The position numbers and the translations under genes were made by a program. Below the pieces are notes generated by a model. It did no database searches, was not told the origin of the DNA, and saw nothing but the letters and a program-made list of their open reading frames with translations. Below, piece after piece: positions 23,201 to 35,656 of a stretch of 64,000 bases of DNA; the first letter of the stretch is position 1; each line of letters opens with the position of its first letter. Source of the DNA: Beroe ovata (lineage: Eukaryota > Ctenophora > Nuda > Beroida > Beroidae); NCBI GenBank assembly GCA_946803715.1, contig CAMPET010000038.1, positions 86,720-150,719 on the forward strand, in the 5' to 3' direction.

Positions 23201-26051
23201 TTGACCGGCCCATCGTTGATCGAGACAGGTTTGTGTTGTCCCTGCGCCATCATGATATGAATCCGAGGCTGGTATCTGTGCATCGAGTTGAGTACGATCT
23301 GCAGGTCAGTGAGTTAGGCGTGTGTGTGTGTGTGTGATAGAGGAACAGGAGTATAGAATGAATAGAAGTAAAGTCGATGATATGGCGACATTAGCACCTA
23401 CAACATAACACCTAAAATATATTTCAAGTACTCTTTGAGAGTTTAAAGATATTATGAGTTGTTAATTCTAGGCGAGTCGGGAGTTGTTGTTACTCTTAGT
23501 GCAGAAAACGTGAGGGTGTTAAAAATATGGGAGGTGCGTGAGGCTGGCACAGCGAGCAGCGAGGCTCTAGTAAATATGAATTGCGATCCATTCGGCCGTC
23601 TATGAGATGTGCAGGACGTCAAAATATGTCCGAATATAAACCGGATTTTTAACACACAACGGATATGAGTGTACTGGTGGGGAAGACATTGAAAAGCTGA
23701 AGCAGGATAGGTTTAAATTTGAACGTGTTGTTGAATTATCTCTTTGTGATTCCCCAAGATAGTATAATTAAAGTGGTGGAATGCGCGGGAAGGATAGAAA
23801 TGATAAGATGATTATTAAACTCCATCCCATGACTCACACGTCGTAGCCTCACATTTAAACCTGTTTATGAAGCTACCGCACACCCGTGTATTATGAAAAT
23901 ACAAAACTTTGCCCACCTCAGACATCAACAGGAATATTGGGGTGTTAATTGACCTCTGGCTAGGCTTCACTGCAACTGATAAGTTGTTGCAAATTGCACA
24001 GACCAATATAAACAGGAAATTTACAGAATGATTGGCAGCAATTGAGGATTGAGGATCAAGTGAATCCAATTGGTTTTTACACCTCAACAAACACTTGGTC
24101 CGTTTAACACAACATCCGATAAGCTGTAGTTGCTATTTTTCGACCCGCATTGAATTCAGAACGGTAATGCAGTATTTAATCACGTTCAATTATGCGTCAT
24201 GCAGCATTCCCTAATGTGCTGATATTTGCCTATCTTATATTCGATGTCCAGTAATTCAAACATCCCTAGTTCCCTCTTAAGTCGCCATATTATTCAATAT
24301 CATAATGCCCATAGGAAACCGGGGGAATTGGCACGAGCTCATCCTCCCATGATCGGGCATATGTCCATGATGGACATTGCAGTAAATTAGCAACCATGGA
24401 CATGTTGTAAATTGGATTTTCACAGCCCCAGTCCTGCTGAGATCACCTCTAAAACTCTGGGAGTACGGTGCCACCACAAGTGTTACCTATATAATTGAAC
24501 TCTGATCCGCGGAGTCACAGTTCACACGAGCATTACTGCACCTCCCCCCACTCTCTCTCACCCCCCCACTCTAGCCTCCGATCCAACATGATGATGCCGC
24601 GCGTGCACAGTGTCATAATTGCTAATCATCATATTGACGCGGCTCATTTCAAGCTGTAATTCTCCACACGATAACAATATGCATTATCGTTATTATTATT
24701 ACATGGTGTGAGAGGGAATGTGCAATTTTATGATTAGAACATGTCATGAATAGCACGAGCTAGAAGACCCAAAGGGTGGTCGATGGAATCTCCCAAATGG
24801 ATTAAGGATTGAAAGACCACTAGGGTCATAGTTAGTAAGATACCAGCAGAATTAAGTACGAAGCTAGATTATAGTCAAGTGTTATGGTAAATTGTTATGG
24901 TAAAGTGTTGACTCACATGTCCGTTCTTATCCATATCATTGTTGGTGAGTTTCACTTTGTCGAAGCTGACCGTCTGTTTCATCCAGTGGGCTCCTGACGC
25001 GGGGGAGTCTGGGTGGACGTAGTTCCGACCCGGTACAGGAGGGTCACCCTTCCCGGCCACTGTCCACCGAGAACTGGGAGGGAGAGAGGGAGTGTAAGGG
25101 GGAGTGCAAGGGGGAAAGGGAGAGAGGGGAGTACAAGGAATTGGGGGGAAAGGGAGAGAGGGGGAGTAAGGGGGGAAAGGGTATTGGGTACAGATAGAAG
25201 GTGCTGGTATGTTTAAGGTTGACATATTTAAGGATCTCCAATCAAGCAAAATTTGGTAACTAAGTTTTGATTCAACACTTGAATAATATATTCAAGGCCA
25301 GTGAACAGAAAGCGAACAGCACGTATAATGCATGACATCATACTAGCGTATAATAATCCCAGAAACTATCCGAGCTAATGAGCTAGAACGATTTACACTG
25401 ATCAGGGGCACAATAAAAACTACAATACCATCCCACAGTCTCAGCACGAAGTTCAATCATTCTTCCATGCAAGTCACCCACAAGTCACACACACCAGATA
25501 GAGTCTCCAAGCCTCTAGCAGATAATCGACCGATAATCAAAATGGAAATGTTATCGGAAGGAAAGAGCGACATTTCTTGACAGAACTCGCGGGCATGCGC
25601 TCTGTGATATATAACCTGTCAGGTAACTAACAGAGTGCGGACCACAACTATATATTATGACATGAGTTGCAATCTATTTATTCGATATTGTATCCAGGTT
25701 GGTTTGGTTTTACCCTTGAATTTAAAGAGTTTTGCAAGTATTCAGTACGTTTCTCCATTCTCGATCCCACTCTTTGTGATAGCTTCCTTCCTAACTCATC
25801 ATAGCTTCCTCCTCCCCACAATCATGATTAACAGTTGATCTCCCTGGTAATATACATACATCCATGTCCCATGCTTCATGTCCCATGTATGAATCAGACA
25901 TCGTGGTGACAGCCAGGATGACCAGGTCGATCATGTGACCCGGGACTGTAGAGTTCAGGATTCACTTTCACTGAGATCATGATATCATGACAAGTTACAA
26001 CACGGAATCCAGTAGTAGACCCCCCGTCCCGTGATAAGAAACCGTATAACT

Positions 26052-26096
<45 letters not shown>

Positions 26097-29000
26097 GGGG
26101 CTAGAGAGTGACATTTAGACAAGACTTGGTGGAGACAACACGTGTGACGTGTGTGGTTGACATGAACCATCATTGTCTGTATACACATGTGATATCAGAA
26201 AGGAATTGGGGTGTGGGGGGACTGCTCGATTAGGACCAAGTGATGCTCTTGCTGCTGTCCCAACAGCCTAATATCAAAGCAAACATGATTATTCCCCACA
26301 GATCACGACCTATATTTTAATATTCCGAACTCTTTTGTTTCGTGTAAATCTAATAGAAAAAAGTATCGTCATTAGTCATCAAAGAAGCCTGTCACAGGCA
26401 AACAGATGCCAATTACCACCGAAGACTGCGAAAAATCAGAGGCGATGCCAGAAACGAAATCGAAAACAGTTGCCAGAAGCCAGTTTTTGTTCATGATCCT
26501 CATCTTGGTTTTTGTTCTCTTCAGCTTTCATGTCACAGGTGCTGTTGATTACCTGGTAGTTCCAAGATATTGTCGACCAAGATCCTGCAGTATTTAGCAC
26601 GAGATACAAGATCTTATCGAGCTACCAACGTTATGTGGAAGTCACGTGACCAGGACCAAAGAAGTGTCACGGCTGTCATTACCTTGAGCTGCATCTAGCC
26701 GGACTTAAAACACTTTTTAAAACTTCAAAAACATCCCACTCCCTCGGCAAGTTGACTTTTACAGGGCCTCTCATCCAGACTTTAAAGAGAGTTCAAACTG
26801 TCAACACTCTCAACTAAGCAATGTTTCTTTTCAATCTGGGTACAAGCAAATTTTTGGAAAATCCGAATTTTGAACCTTTGAAGATTTCTAGAAACCAATA
26901 AATCAAGCACTCCGATATATTGTTCCTTGAGTATTGAGGTACGCGGGACCATTCATCGAAAGCGAGAGCTCTCTCCAATCGACCCCTTAATACTTCAACC
27001 CCACTGTGACTTCTGCCTTGGGTGTGACTGCAGATTGGCGGATAACCCACAATCTTCCTGTTAATAACAATATTATGATGTTTTTTAATAGTTTTACAAT
27101 GTTAACCATGACATGAAAACATATTTCTGCTGTACGGTGTAGAGTATACCTATTGCATGTGGAATATCATAACTTTGCAGTTAAGCGGAGCCCAAAACAA
27201 CAGCGTTGCGTAGCACATGATAGAGTTTTTCTGTAAAGTCCTACAAGTGTTGGAAAGTGAAATTGCAAGCATTTTTTTCTAAAATAAACGGACATTGCAT
27301 GGCAGGGTCAGGTACATCAGGGTATAAGTTCTCATTGCCCTCTCAATAATTGGTTAACAAATCAACAGCACGTCGCAGCTACCAATATTGCTCTATCATG
27401 ATGATCTGAGCTTGTCTCAACAAAGCCTTCCCACCAATAGGAGCACGGAATTGAGTCAGCATTGGTGAATCATGGATATCTGAATATCTGATGATGAATC
27501 GTGTGTCGTTGATCTCGTGATAAAGTGTGACATCTCACCATGTACAATAACCCACACAAACTAGCTCACATTTCAGCTGCATTATTAAAGCAACTACTCG
27601 CCTCCAGCAACATAGATAAGCAACATCTTGCTAGTCCGATGTCTCTAAAAACTATAGAAACTTCAAACAGGAGATCTGGGGAATGCTTGCTTATTTACTA
27701 TCTGGAGGTAAAAAGTCAAGTCTCCCCTAGATAATTAGATACCTATAGTCTGAGGTTTCTAGTTTCCAAGCGAGTTCAAACTACCATAAATTCAGCTTTT
27801 ATAGCAGGACACATCAAACAGCCCCCATCTCTCACAGATCTCATTATACAGCACACAGCAGCTACTAGTTACCTGAGACACTTCTGGTGGGAATCTCTAC
27901 TATATGCTAGCCTGGGCAGTGAGGAGGAGGGGGTCACGCACGGGGTTTCCCATGTTATACCACACATGTTATACCACACATGTTATACCACCCATGTTAT
28001 ACCACACATGTTATACCACCCATGTTATACCATACATGTTATACCACCCATGTTATACCACCCATGTTATACCACCCATGTTATACCACCCAGGTGTAAC
28101 AAGTAGATACTAACAACTGACTGTGATTGTAGTCGGTAGCCACGCGGTGGCCCTAGACCCGTATGTTGAGCAGCTCTTATCAGCTCTTCCGTATTTACTT
28201 AGGACTGTAGTAGCAAACCACGCAATAGTGCTGTTTTAACTTTTGAAGTAAGTCCCGCACATTGCAGTGGAGAGTTAATCGTGGACAAATTTTTCAATCC
28301 AAATCAAGTTGTCCTCTGGACAAGATGATCTTTCTTTCTACCGTGAAGATGAGCGGTCTAATATCATGCGCACGGCAAAACACTATAGTTGAAGCCATGC
28401 ACTCTTCTTAAAAACATGTCTGAAGAATGCAACAACGATATGTTTCTCGGCTTGCACGGGTTAAGGGAATTTCTGTTTGGCTTCATCAGCAGCGATTACA
28501 AAGTTGCAAATCCCTACTTTTATTCAAAGATTATTCGACATATGTTTATCGTATCTATATATCATATTTATCGCGGATGCGGCACTTGTCCGCTTGGAAA
28601 TATTCCTAGTTTTTCCCCGACGCAGTATAACAATACAGCGGATTATATATATAGCGACTCTAACTCAGGTGTTTTTGGGTGTCACGATTACTACCTAATA
28701 TGTGTTTTGGATTTATGTGTGACTTGTGAGGTAGGGGGCAATTGGCGATATGATAATTCCGAGATCATTACCTGTGATACGCGTACTTGTAACGCTTGTC
28801 ATCAAGTGGGGCAATGTCGAGGAGCATGTGGTACTTGGTATGAGGTTCCAGACCGAACACCGACACTTTGATTGTAGGGAACATCCGCCTGAGGGAGGGA
28901 GTGGTTGAGTGACGGACATATACAGACAGACAGACAGGGGCAGTTAGACAGACAGGGACAGGTAGACAGACAGGGACAGGTAGACAGACAGTGACAGGTA

Positions 29001-32000
29001 GACAGAAGGGGCAGCTAGAAGAACACAGTTAGAGTGGAGCTGTAGATTCGTCATATTTAGAGCGAGATCCCGCAGTTACTTGGACTTTTCAGCGACCTCG
29101 ATATGATCACATCCCCATCCCCGCTACCCTCCTGACCACACCGGACTATTATAGAAATATTCACTGCGAGAGGAACAAAAGACACTAGCTTGTAAGGCTT
29201 ATCCCACAATTCGCACCCCACTTCAACACCTTATGGGCTGCTAATCCTCGCTGCTTCATCACGGAGACGCTCCTTCGTACGGAGTTACTCCTTCTTAATC
29301 CGCAGCTTATTCAGCGACACGGAGAATGCCACAGACAGAGGAGATGAGCGTGCTTTGGGTAGAATCGGTGTGTGATTGAGAATGAAACCAGTGTTTTCTT
29401 CTCCAAACATTATCGTGCCTTTGTTATCTCATTATCGAACCTTCTCAATCAGGAGTTGTTAATTGGAATGACTTAAGTGACAATTATTACTGAATCGCTG
29501 TGTGAGATACACGTTGTGTGAGTGTGAAAGTATCACTTTCCATGGCCCGCTCGACACGTACACAGCGAGTACTGGTGTTGTGATATGGCACCTAGTCGGG
29601 CAGTACTTCTCACTTCTACTTCTACACGCATATATATTGGATTATATACAGACGACCGGGAGTGATAATTCTAAGCAAATTCGCGCCTCTCCCGACCTGT
29701 GAAGTACATACAAATGTTATCACCGAACCTATCACCTCTCTCTATAAATACCCGAATACGAGAGAAAAGTCGCACTTCTCAAATTGTGCCGAGTTTTGCT
29801 TCTCCTCCACCTTATTGTATAGACGGCAGAGACTTTGATAAGCATTCTTCAGGTTTACGACTCAACAAGGACACTCCTTGATCTTCAGGATTTTGTTGGG
29901 ATCTATCTCTCTATTTAATAGAGCAAGTCGCTGTCATCCTTATCTCCTTAAGAAAGAATGAAATCAGAATCACTGCCCCTCTCCGTCTCTTCATGATAAG
30001 CTATTATGTACAGGACAGGGATCAACTTGTCATACTCATATATCAACAGCCCCTGTCAGGGAATCCTCACAACAACACTGCACTATCTGACAGGTGGAGC
30101 GCGTGTGGCATGCTCTCAGATCGGGTGTATGGAGGATATAACAAGGAGATGGAGCATCACTATGGTGATCATGTGATGCGCGCACCACGTGACACGTGTC
30201 CGGCTAGCTAGTGACACGTGACTTGTTCGCTCAGCTATGACAGCGCGGCGCGCGCATTAGTGGAAAAATAAAAGCTGTCACCAGGTACAGTGTATATCAT
30301 CACGCTGTCTCTACATCTCGCACATTCAGAACCCGCGTAAACATGATGTTCATTCAATTAATCCGGTTAATTGGGATAGCTGAGCTACTGGATGAAAATC
30401 CGCTCTTCAGAGCACATTATTAAGTCAGTCTAGCTGTCAGGATATTTGTTCGAAGCTAGACGGTTTTAACTCTTGTATAGACTGGAGAATAAGAAAACAG
30501 CCATGTCAGTCACCAAGGCTATATGGTGTCATCAGAAGAAACTGTCACCGGGTCACAGTCACTGTAACCATGGTAACTGGTGTCAAGGGTGGTCACTGAT
30601 TACCACACACGGAAGAGGGTGCTGCATGGTTTCTATAAATAACGTGACCCCGGTATTCGGGCTGATAAAGTAATTAAATCTAATTCACTGTCTAAATCGC
30701 ACAAACAATGCGCGTCCATATATTTCAAATTACCAGTATTTACTGTGTGAAATCAGGACTGCCTCTCCGTCACCCAGCAGCAGCAGCAGGCTGAGGGGAA
30801 TGCCGGGCTGTGTATCTGATGCAAGTTCCTCTATATTGATGTGAACATGGCGCGCGCCACAAGGTCGGGAAACTTGTTCATGATCGTATCAGGAGAATTC
30901 CATTCACCGCGAGCAGCTATATAGCCAGTGCAACAGCTCTGTTGACAATATCCAATCTTCACCCATCAGAAACAACACTTGCACTTTATTAGCAAGTTAT
31001 CAGCAACCAAGCTGCACTAATGTAAACATTCACGCTTTGACACTCTGTTTGACAAGCTGATCATAAACCGCGCGCACAGCGCATATGAGTGACTTTAATC
31101 TGGTGTAAAATTCCGCCCTGCCGTCTCTCTTGAATACCATAACTTTGCATCATTTCACCAAATCCGAGCTTTCATCGCGCAACTCCCGCAGAGATCAGTA
31201 ACATCTTATACTCGACAAACATAGGTACTGGGATTGTTAGAGAGTGCATAGTACAGAGGGAAAGAGCTGTTTCACCCGAATCCCAGTGTCGCACACCACT
31301 CCCACATGAGTCATGGGTTACACGTGCTACTACTCCTCATGTACAGCTCGGCAGAGATAAAGGGTTTCCTACCCATAGGGAGATTCATGGGCTGGTCATT
31401 GGTCACACCACCCGGTCACACATCATGGTGTTACAACACGGCACTTTGTTTGACATCTCTCCAACAATATTATAGAAGATAAGAACAAAGAAAACTGGTT
31501 TAGTGACTGCGATCATGTGTTGCAATGGAAAGTCAGCACTTTCCTCAAATATCATCATTTGAGTCGCTTACAGAATCCCTATCGCGAAGATAGCAACTTA
31601 TAAACCCCAATTTGCAAAGGACTGATAGAGTCACTATTGAAGTCATCATCGACATCACTTACGACTATGTACTATAGACACCACTATTCGCAAGCGAAAA
31701 CAAACATCGATAGCAGCTAGAGAGTAGAGAAACCAATATGAGAAGAACACGTACATTAGCACGACTTCAACAAACGAAAAACAACACCTCACCTGCCAGC
31801 TTTGGTGACAATCATCTCTGTTCCTATGATATGGAACTGGTCCCACAAATCCTTGGCATCGAGATGCAGGGACACATTAGCGAGGAGAGGGTGGGTTGGG
31901 AGGTTGTCCGGTTTGATCTGTGGAGGGGGTTGCTGAGTGGGTTGCTGCTGGGGGTCGCCATGGTTGCTGCCCTGTTCCGACCCCTGCTCAGGGGAATAGT

Positions 32001-34828
32001 ACTCCTGGAACTGACGTGGAGTCCCAGGACCCGCGCCTGAGTGTCGGAGTGGGGTGTGTGAGTGGTAAGCACAATGGTGATACCTCCTTCAACCGGTATA
32101 CTTGGAGCTACCAAGCACACTGAACCAGCACCGTTTATACTCACAGGTCTCGAATGCTGCTGGCTGATTGGGATAACCATTGAACTCGTCTGAGTTCACT
32201 AGAGCCTCCACGCTGAATGCGTTAGCACGAGAAGACAACCTGCTCTGATCATAGGCCTCCATTGAAGCGTTTAGTAGGGCTACCATGGACATCCAGTTAA
32301 CCTGTGCTATCTGGGGAGAGATGTGAATTAGATCGGAGGGGGGGCGGATTTATTGGTCAAGTTTCTCAGGGATTGGAGTTGTCACATAGTGGGGTAACCC
32401 CACTGGGGTTGTCAAAAATTGTGGTTGTCACAAACTGTGGTTTTCTGTCTTAGTGGGGCCTTATCTATTTCTCGAGACACTCCTATACATCTCAACAAGG
32501 CAGATCGATTAACAGAGACGAGCAAGTTTCAAGGGTTGTAATATTATATACGCGGTATATGGGTAAACCCTATCTCCATCCCCGAGGTATGTGAAGAATT
32601 AACAACTGCTTATCTGATAAGGCAAAGACACACCGAGTGGTGATTGGAAACACCATTAGTAAATCGGAAATGTCGCGACTCCGCCAATTACCGTACAGTT
32701 TAACTGACGGGGGAACGTGAACTCTAACAAGTTCTGATGATAATCGCGCGCGTTGGATAATTAGCCTATTATACGAAAAGAACGAGCTAGACTCTTGTAA
32801 AACTGAACCGTCTAATTGAATAGCGCTAGACACATCTGCACCGCGCGCACGGTTTTTGGCAAATATCCTGCGATGATGTCAGGTTTATATGGGAATTACG
32901 TAGTGCAAGAAACCACGAAAATATCACAGAAATATCCTGTACCTCTATGATATATGAAACATAGTCGATAACGGAATGGAGATGAATAACAACAATACGA
33001 CACGATTGTGTAACCATCGGTGATATACGAACAGGAAAAATAATAATGTCAATATATATACGCATTATACGATGGTTGTGTTCAATTCTTATCAGCTCGG
33101 GCTAGTGAGGGAGACAGCGATGCGGCTCCTTTCAAATGCAGGAGGGGGCACGGAGTCAGGTACCCACGATACATAATGTTGGGTAGTATAATTGATGTGG
33201 GTACACTTCCCAATAGACAGGAGGGGGATTCACGACTATGCTGGGATATCCAGCGGAGGCAACCCATGATGCAATAATCGAGTGGATTAAGGAGATGTAA
33301 TAGCACAACAAATGCTAACAATCGCGAGCTAGGATCAAATGGAAGGAATCTGCAATTGTGAGCTAGCACCGTGTTTATATCTAGGTGCATAAGCTGAATC
33401 CTTATAGTCCCCCTCATTACTAATCTGGGTGGTGGTGGAAGTAATACCAAATAGTTCTCACAGTACCGCAGCCATACGATGCCAATTAGAGCCCAATTAG
33501 GGCATGTTTCACACGCGGTCTTACACGACATCCGTGGGCGGCCGCGTATACGGTAATTAACTGGCCGAATTTGATACCGGGAATTATAATAAGTGCAAGA
33601 CATGAATTTCATACAGCTGGAAGTATCTGGAGACTAGGCAGCAGCATAACAATCTTCAAGTAGCACAATAGCCAGGTATCAAGTGGTAATTGCTGTTTGT
33701 TAAGATGTGTTCTACATGGGGTCGAACAAGCATTTCTGAGACAGAGTATTGACCGGGGCATTGCTCCTATTCATATAGATGCATCCTGAAAGAGGCATGA
33801 GGGGGCATAATATAAAGTTTAAACTGTCGGAGAAATTGCCGACTTCAATCATTTCTTAAAATCATGACTGAAAGTGAAATTGGAGGATGACAGCGAGTGT
33901 TCAGAAACATTTAAGCTGGCGATTAAAGCGATGATCAAATTATCAAAACTATGAATTTAGAGGGGGAAACCAACAAATCAAAAAAATCAAAGACAACCCC
34001 GATTTCGAAATTGCACGACGTGGGATCACCTACAGCTATACCTACGCGTTAGTTCCGTGAATTTTGAGCGAGAGAAAAGTCACGATACAGTACACAAACG
34101 ATTTATATAGCTAGGACTTATGACACACGCCTATAAAGTGTGACATCTATCATGGATACACCATGAGAAGAGGAACGGTCAGGTGATATGTCAACTTATA
34201 CAAATCGGAGAAAAAATAATCCGCATATATTCCCTCACAAAACCGTCGGGAAGATGCGAGAATGGAGTGACGATGAGTAGGGGTTGAGACGGGGGTGGAA
34301 GGGGAGGTAGGGGTAACAATACACCCAGTACGCTGCTCAAACACCCCCATACACACGTACATATATATGTAGCTGTACACTACATGTACTACATCAGAGT
34401 GCACTTGAGGTGCTTCCCTACCTCATATATATTATGTAACAAGGACGATACATTTCAGGAGGGAGGGGGTGGGGCAAACAGAGGGAGGGAGATAGGGCCC
34501 CTGCGGTGGAGGGGGAGGGGCATAGAACGCGGGGGTCACGTGATAAGGGGGTATGTGGGGGACTGTAATCTAGGGGAGCTGCTGAGGGGTTGTGGCACAC
34601 AGAGCAGCATGATGATGCAAGTACTGCGGTATATCGACTTCCAAATTCTAATGGACAAGTTGTAACTATCGCAGGATCATGGACGATAGTTTCTAAAGTA
34701 ATAGAAGAGTACAATGTTCTTCTGAACAGGAGTGAGGAGATAGGTGAAGTGGAGGTTTACTAAACGCGTCTAAACAGTTATGTCTACCTTACTTGCAACA
34801 CCTCAGTGTTGGTTACGAGAGAAGCCAT
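20298..34828 (-). CDS. T-box transcription factor, Tbx1/15/18/20/22 type (426 aa)
   Basis: Nine minus-strand exons with matching phases: 34793-34828, 32145-32310, 31793-32036, 28772-28888, 24917-25073, 23143-23298, 22799-22866, 21252-21450, 20298-20435. The N-terminal part has NAFSVEALV (about 42-50), the eh1-like AFSVEALI motif of Tbx15/18/22-type factors. The T-box spans about 121-310: [101 protein letters not shown] and [17 protein letters not shown]. The Pro/Ser/Tyr-rich C-terminal region is a likely transactivation region. The first exon ([12 protein letters not shown]) is inferred from its donor, phase and position; without it the first Met is at 32292. Exon 8 needs the acceptor CTAGCAG|T because the nearer AG would bring in a stop. 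Introns of 1-4 kb contrast with the compact neighbours, as expected for a developmental regulator. The paralogy group is inference. Confidence 0.93.
22893..22967. repeat. TG microsatellite with internal gap
   Basis: TG repeat interrupted by 30 N (22916-22945), in T-box intron sequence adjacent to exon 22799-22866. Assembly length uncertain. Confidence 0.9.
25075..25195 (-). other. Very long polypyrimidine tract before a T-box exon
   Basis: On the gene strand, about 120 nt of C/T with few interruptions (runs of CCCCC and CTCTCTCCC) run directly into the CCCAG acceptor of the exon 24917-25073. It is G/A-rich on the plus strand and could form triplex or quadruplex DNA. Confidence 0.7.
26055..26093. 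repeat. CA microsatellite
   Basis: About 20 CA units in a T-box intron. Confidence 0.9.
26406..26597 (+). CDS. Possible small membrane-peptide ORF inside a T-box intron (63 aa)
   Basis: ATG to TAG on the strand opposite the T-box gene. It has a charged N-terminus (about 25 residues), then a strongly hydrophobic segment [17 protein letters not shown], then a short tail with two Cys (CRPRSC). This looks like a signal anchor or signal peptide plus a tiny mature part. I do not recognise it. A hydrophobic 63-codon ORF can arise by chance, and no splice or promoter evidence is available. Confidence 0.22.
   Translation: MPITTEDCEKSEAMPETKSKTVARSQFLFMILILVFVLFSFHVTGAVDYLVVPRYCRPRSCSI
27948..28094 (+). 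repeat. 14-bp minisatellite
   Basis: About ten copies of CATGTTATACCACm, with m = A or C, in a T-box intron. Confidence 0.92.
28918..29008 (+). repeat. ACAG-rich short tandem repeat
   Basis: Imperfect GACAGGTAGACAGACAG units just upstream (in gene sense) of the T-box exon 28772-28888. It is pyrimidine-poor on the gene strand only beyond the acceptor, so it probably does not affect splicing. Confidence 0.8.
34457..34600 (+). other. G-run-rich segment (quadruplex potential)
   Basis: Many runs of GGG to GGGGG on the plus strand, including GGGAGGGGGTGGGGC and GGAGGGGGAGGGGC. It lies in the first intron of the T-box gene, about 200 bp inside the proposed start. Confidence 0.6.
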
Positions 34829-34913
34829 CCTATGAAAACTTGATAAACAAACAAACACACCTACTCCAATACGGGGTTGCCAAGGAAACGCGAGTCACTC
34901 TCACGACGTTGCC
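34829..34913. promoter_or_regulatory. Short divergent promoter candidate with an RFX X-box
   Basis: GTTGCCAAGGAAAC at 34876-34889 fits the RFX X-box (GTTRCC, 2-nt spacer, GGNAAC) exactly. A second half-site, GTTGCC, follows at 34908-34913 just before an ATG. The proposed T-box first exon begins 48 bp away on the minus strand and a 109-codon ORF begins 25 bp away on the plus strand. Confidence 0.5.
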
Positions 34914-35243
34914 ATGGCGGGGATACTGACAGGTATATCACGGAATACACTTGAGTATGTCAGAAAGATGATACGTGACAGCTATACTAAGGTGGGATTA
35001 CCAAGCGGGCACCTCATGATATACAACATTCATAGCATAACCCCGATCAAGAACTGTGCAACACTTATCACAACATCGCACGCGAATCACTGGAGAGAAA
35101 TCTTACTACTACAACTAAATATAGAGCTCAAAGTAACTCCGACAATTTGGGTTAACACATGTATCGAGATAGCTAGGGGGATGGAGGTGGGCAATGTGTA
35201 CCATGTTACGGATGTGGACTTGTTGAATAGAGCTTATTGTTAA
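34914..35243 (+). CDS. Possible divergent ORF next to the X-box (109 aa)
   Basis: Starts in GCCATGGCGG, a good initiation context, and runs to TAA. It has mixed composition, no signal peptide or clear domain, and reads MAGILTGISRNTLEYVRKMI at the start. I do not recognise it. Alternatively only the beginning is coding and splices out at ACAG|GTATAT (after codon 6) or AAG|GTGGGA (after codon 26) into exons further right. Support comes mainly from the promoter-like sequence before it. Confidence 0.3.
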   Translation: MAGILTGISRNTLEYVRKMIRDSYTKVGLPSGHLMIYNIHSITPIKNCATLITTSHANHWREILLLQLNIELKVTPTIWVNTCIEIARGMEVGNVYHVTDVDLLNRAYC

Positions 35244-35656
35244 ACCCCCGCATACCGCTCTATATGTGATGCTGTGGATGACGCTTGCCTGACAAGGTCA
35301 CGAATTATGCACGGGGTCTGCAGCTATGGGAACGTCAAAAATGTGACCTTCATATCATGGTGCTAGCTAGAAAACAGCTAGCGAATATAGTCGCCTGCTG
35401 ACAGAATATTGTGCTCAGAGAGCCGAGAAGATTTTGAAATCAGCTGCATGAAAAGATGGGATTTGGGAAACAGATTCTAAACTTAGGAAACGTATACATA
35501 TACCAACGTTTAATAATAATGTCAAATTTCATGGATGATTATTGGTTTTTTCTCGGCTATTTGATATCCGCAGTAACATGTGGTTTAGAATGACAACAGA
35601 ATATGACATGTTCGCGCCTTCTTATGCTTATCGCAGACGTTAAGAGGTGTTTCATT

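Noticed and set aside
28389-28871. Plus-strand frame of 160 codons
   Set aside because: Overlaps the T-box exon 28772-28888 on the other strand, which has clear family similarity. It is a shadow frame beyond its first part.
33082-33612. Minus-strand frame of 176 codons in a T-box intron
   Set aside because: No domain, no recognisable conserved motif, and it lies between phase-verified T-box exons on the same strand. Probably chance.
34418-34714. Minus-strand frame of 98 codons
   Set aside because: Lies in a C-rich (G-rich on plus) tract inside the proposed T-box first intron, with a low-complexity Pro/Ser composition.
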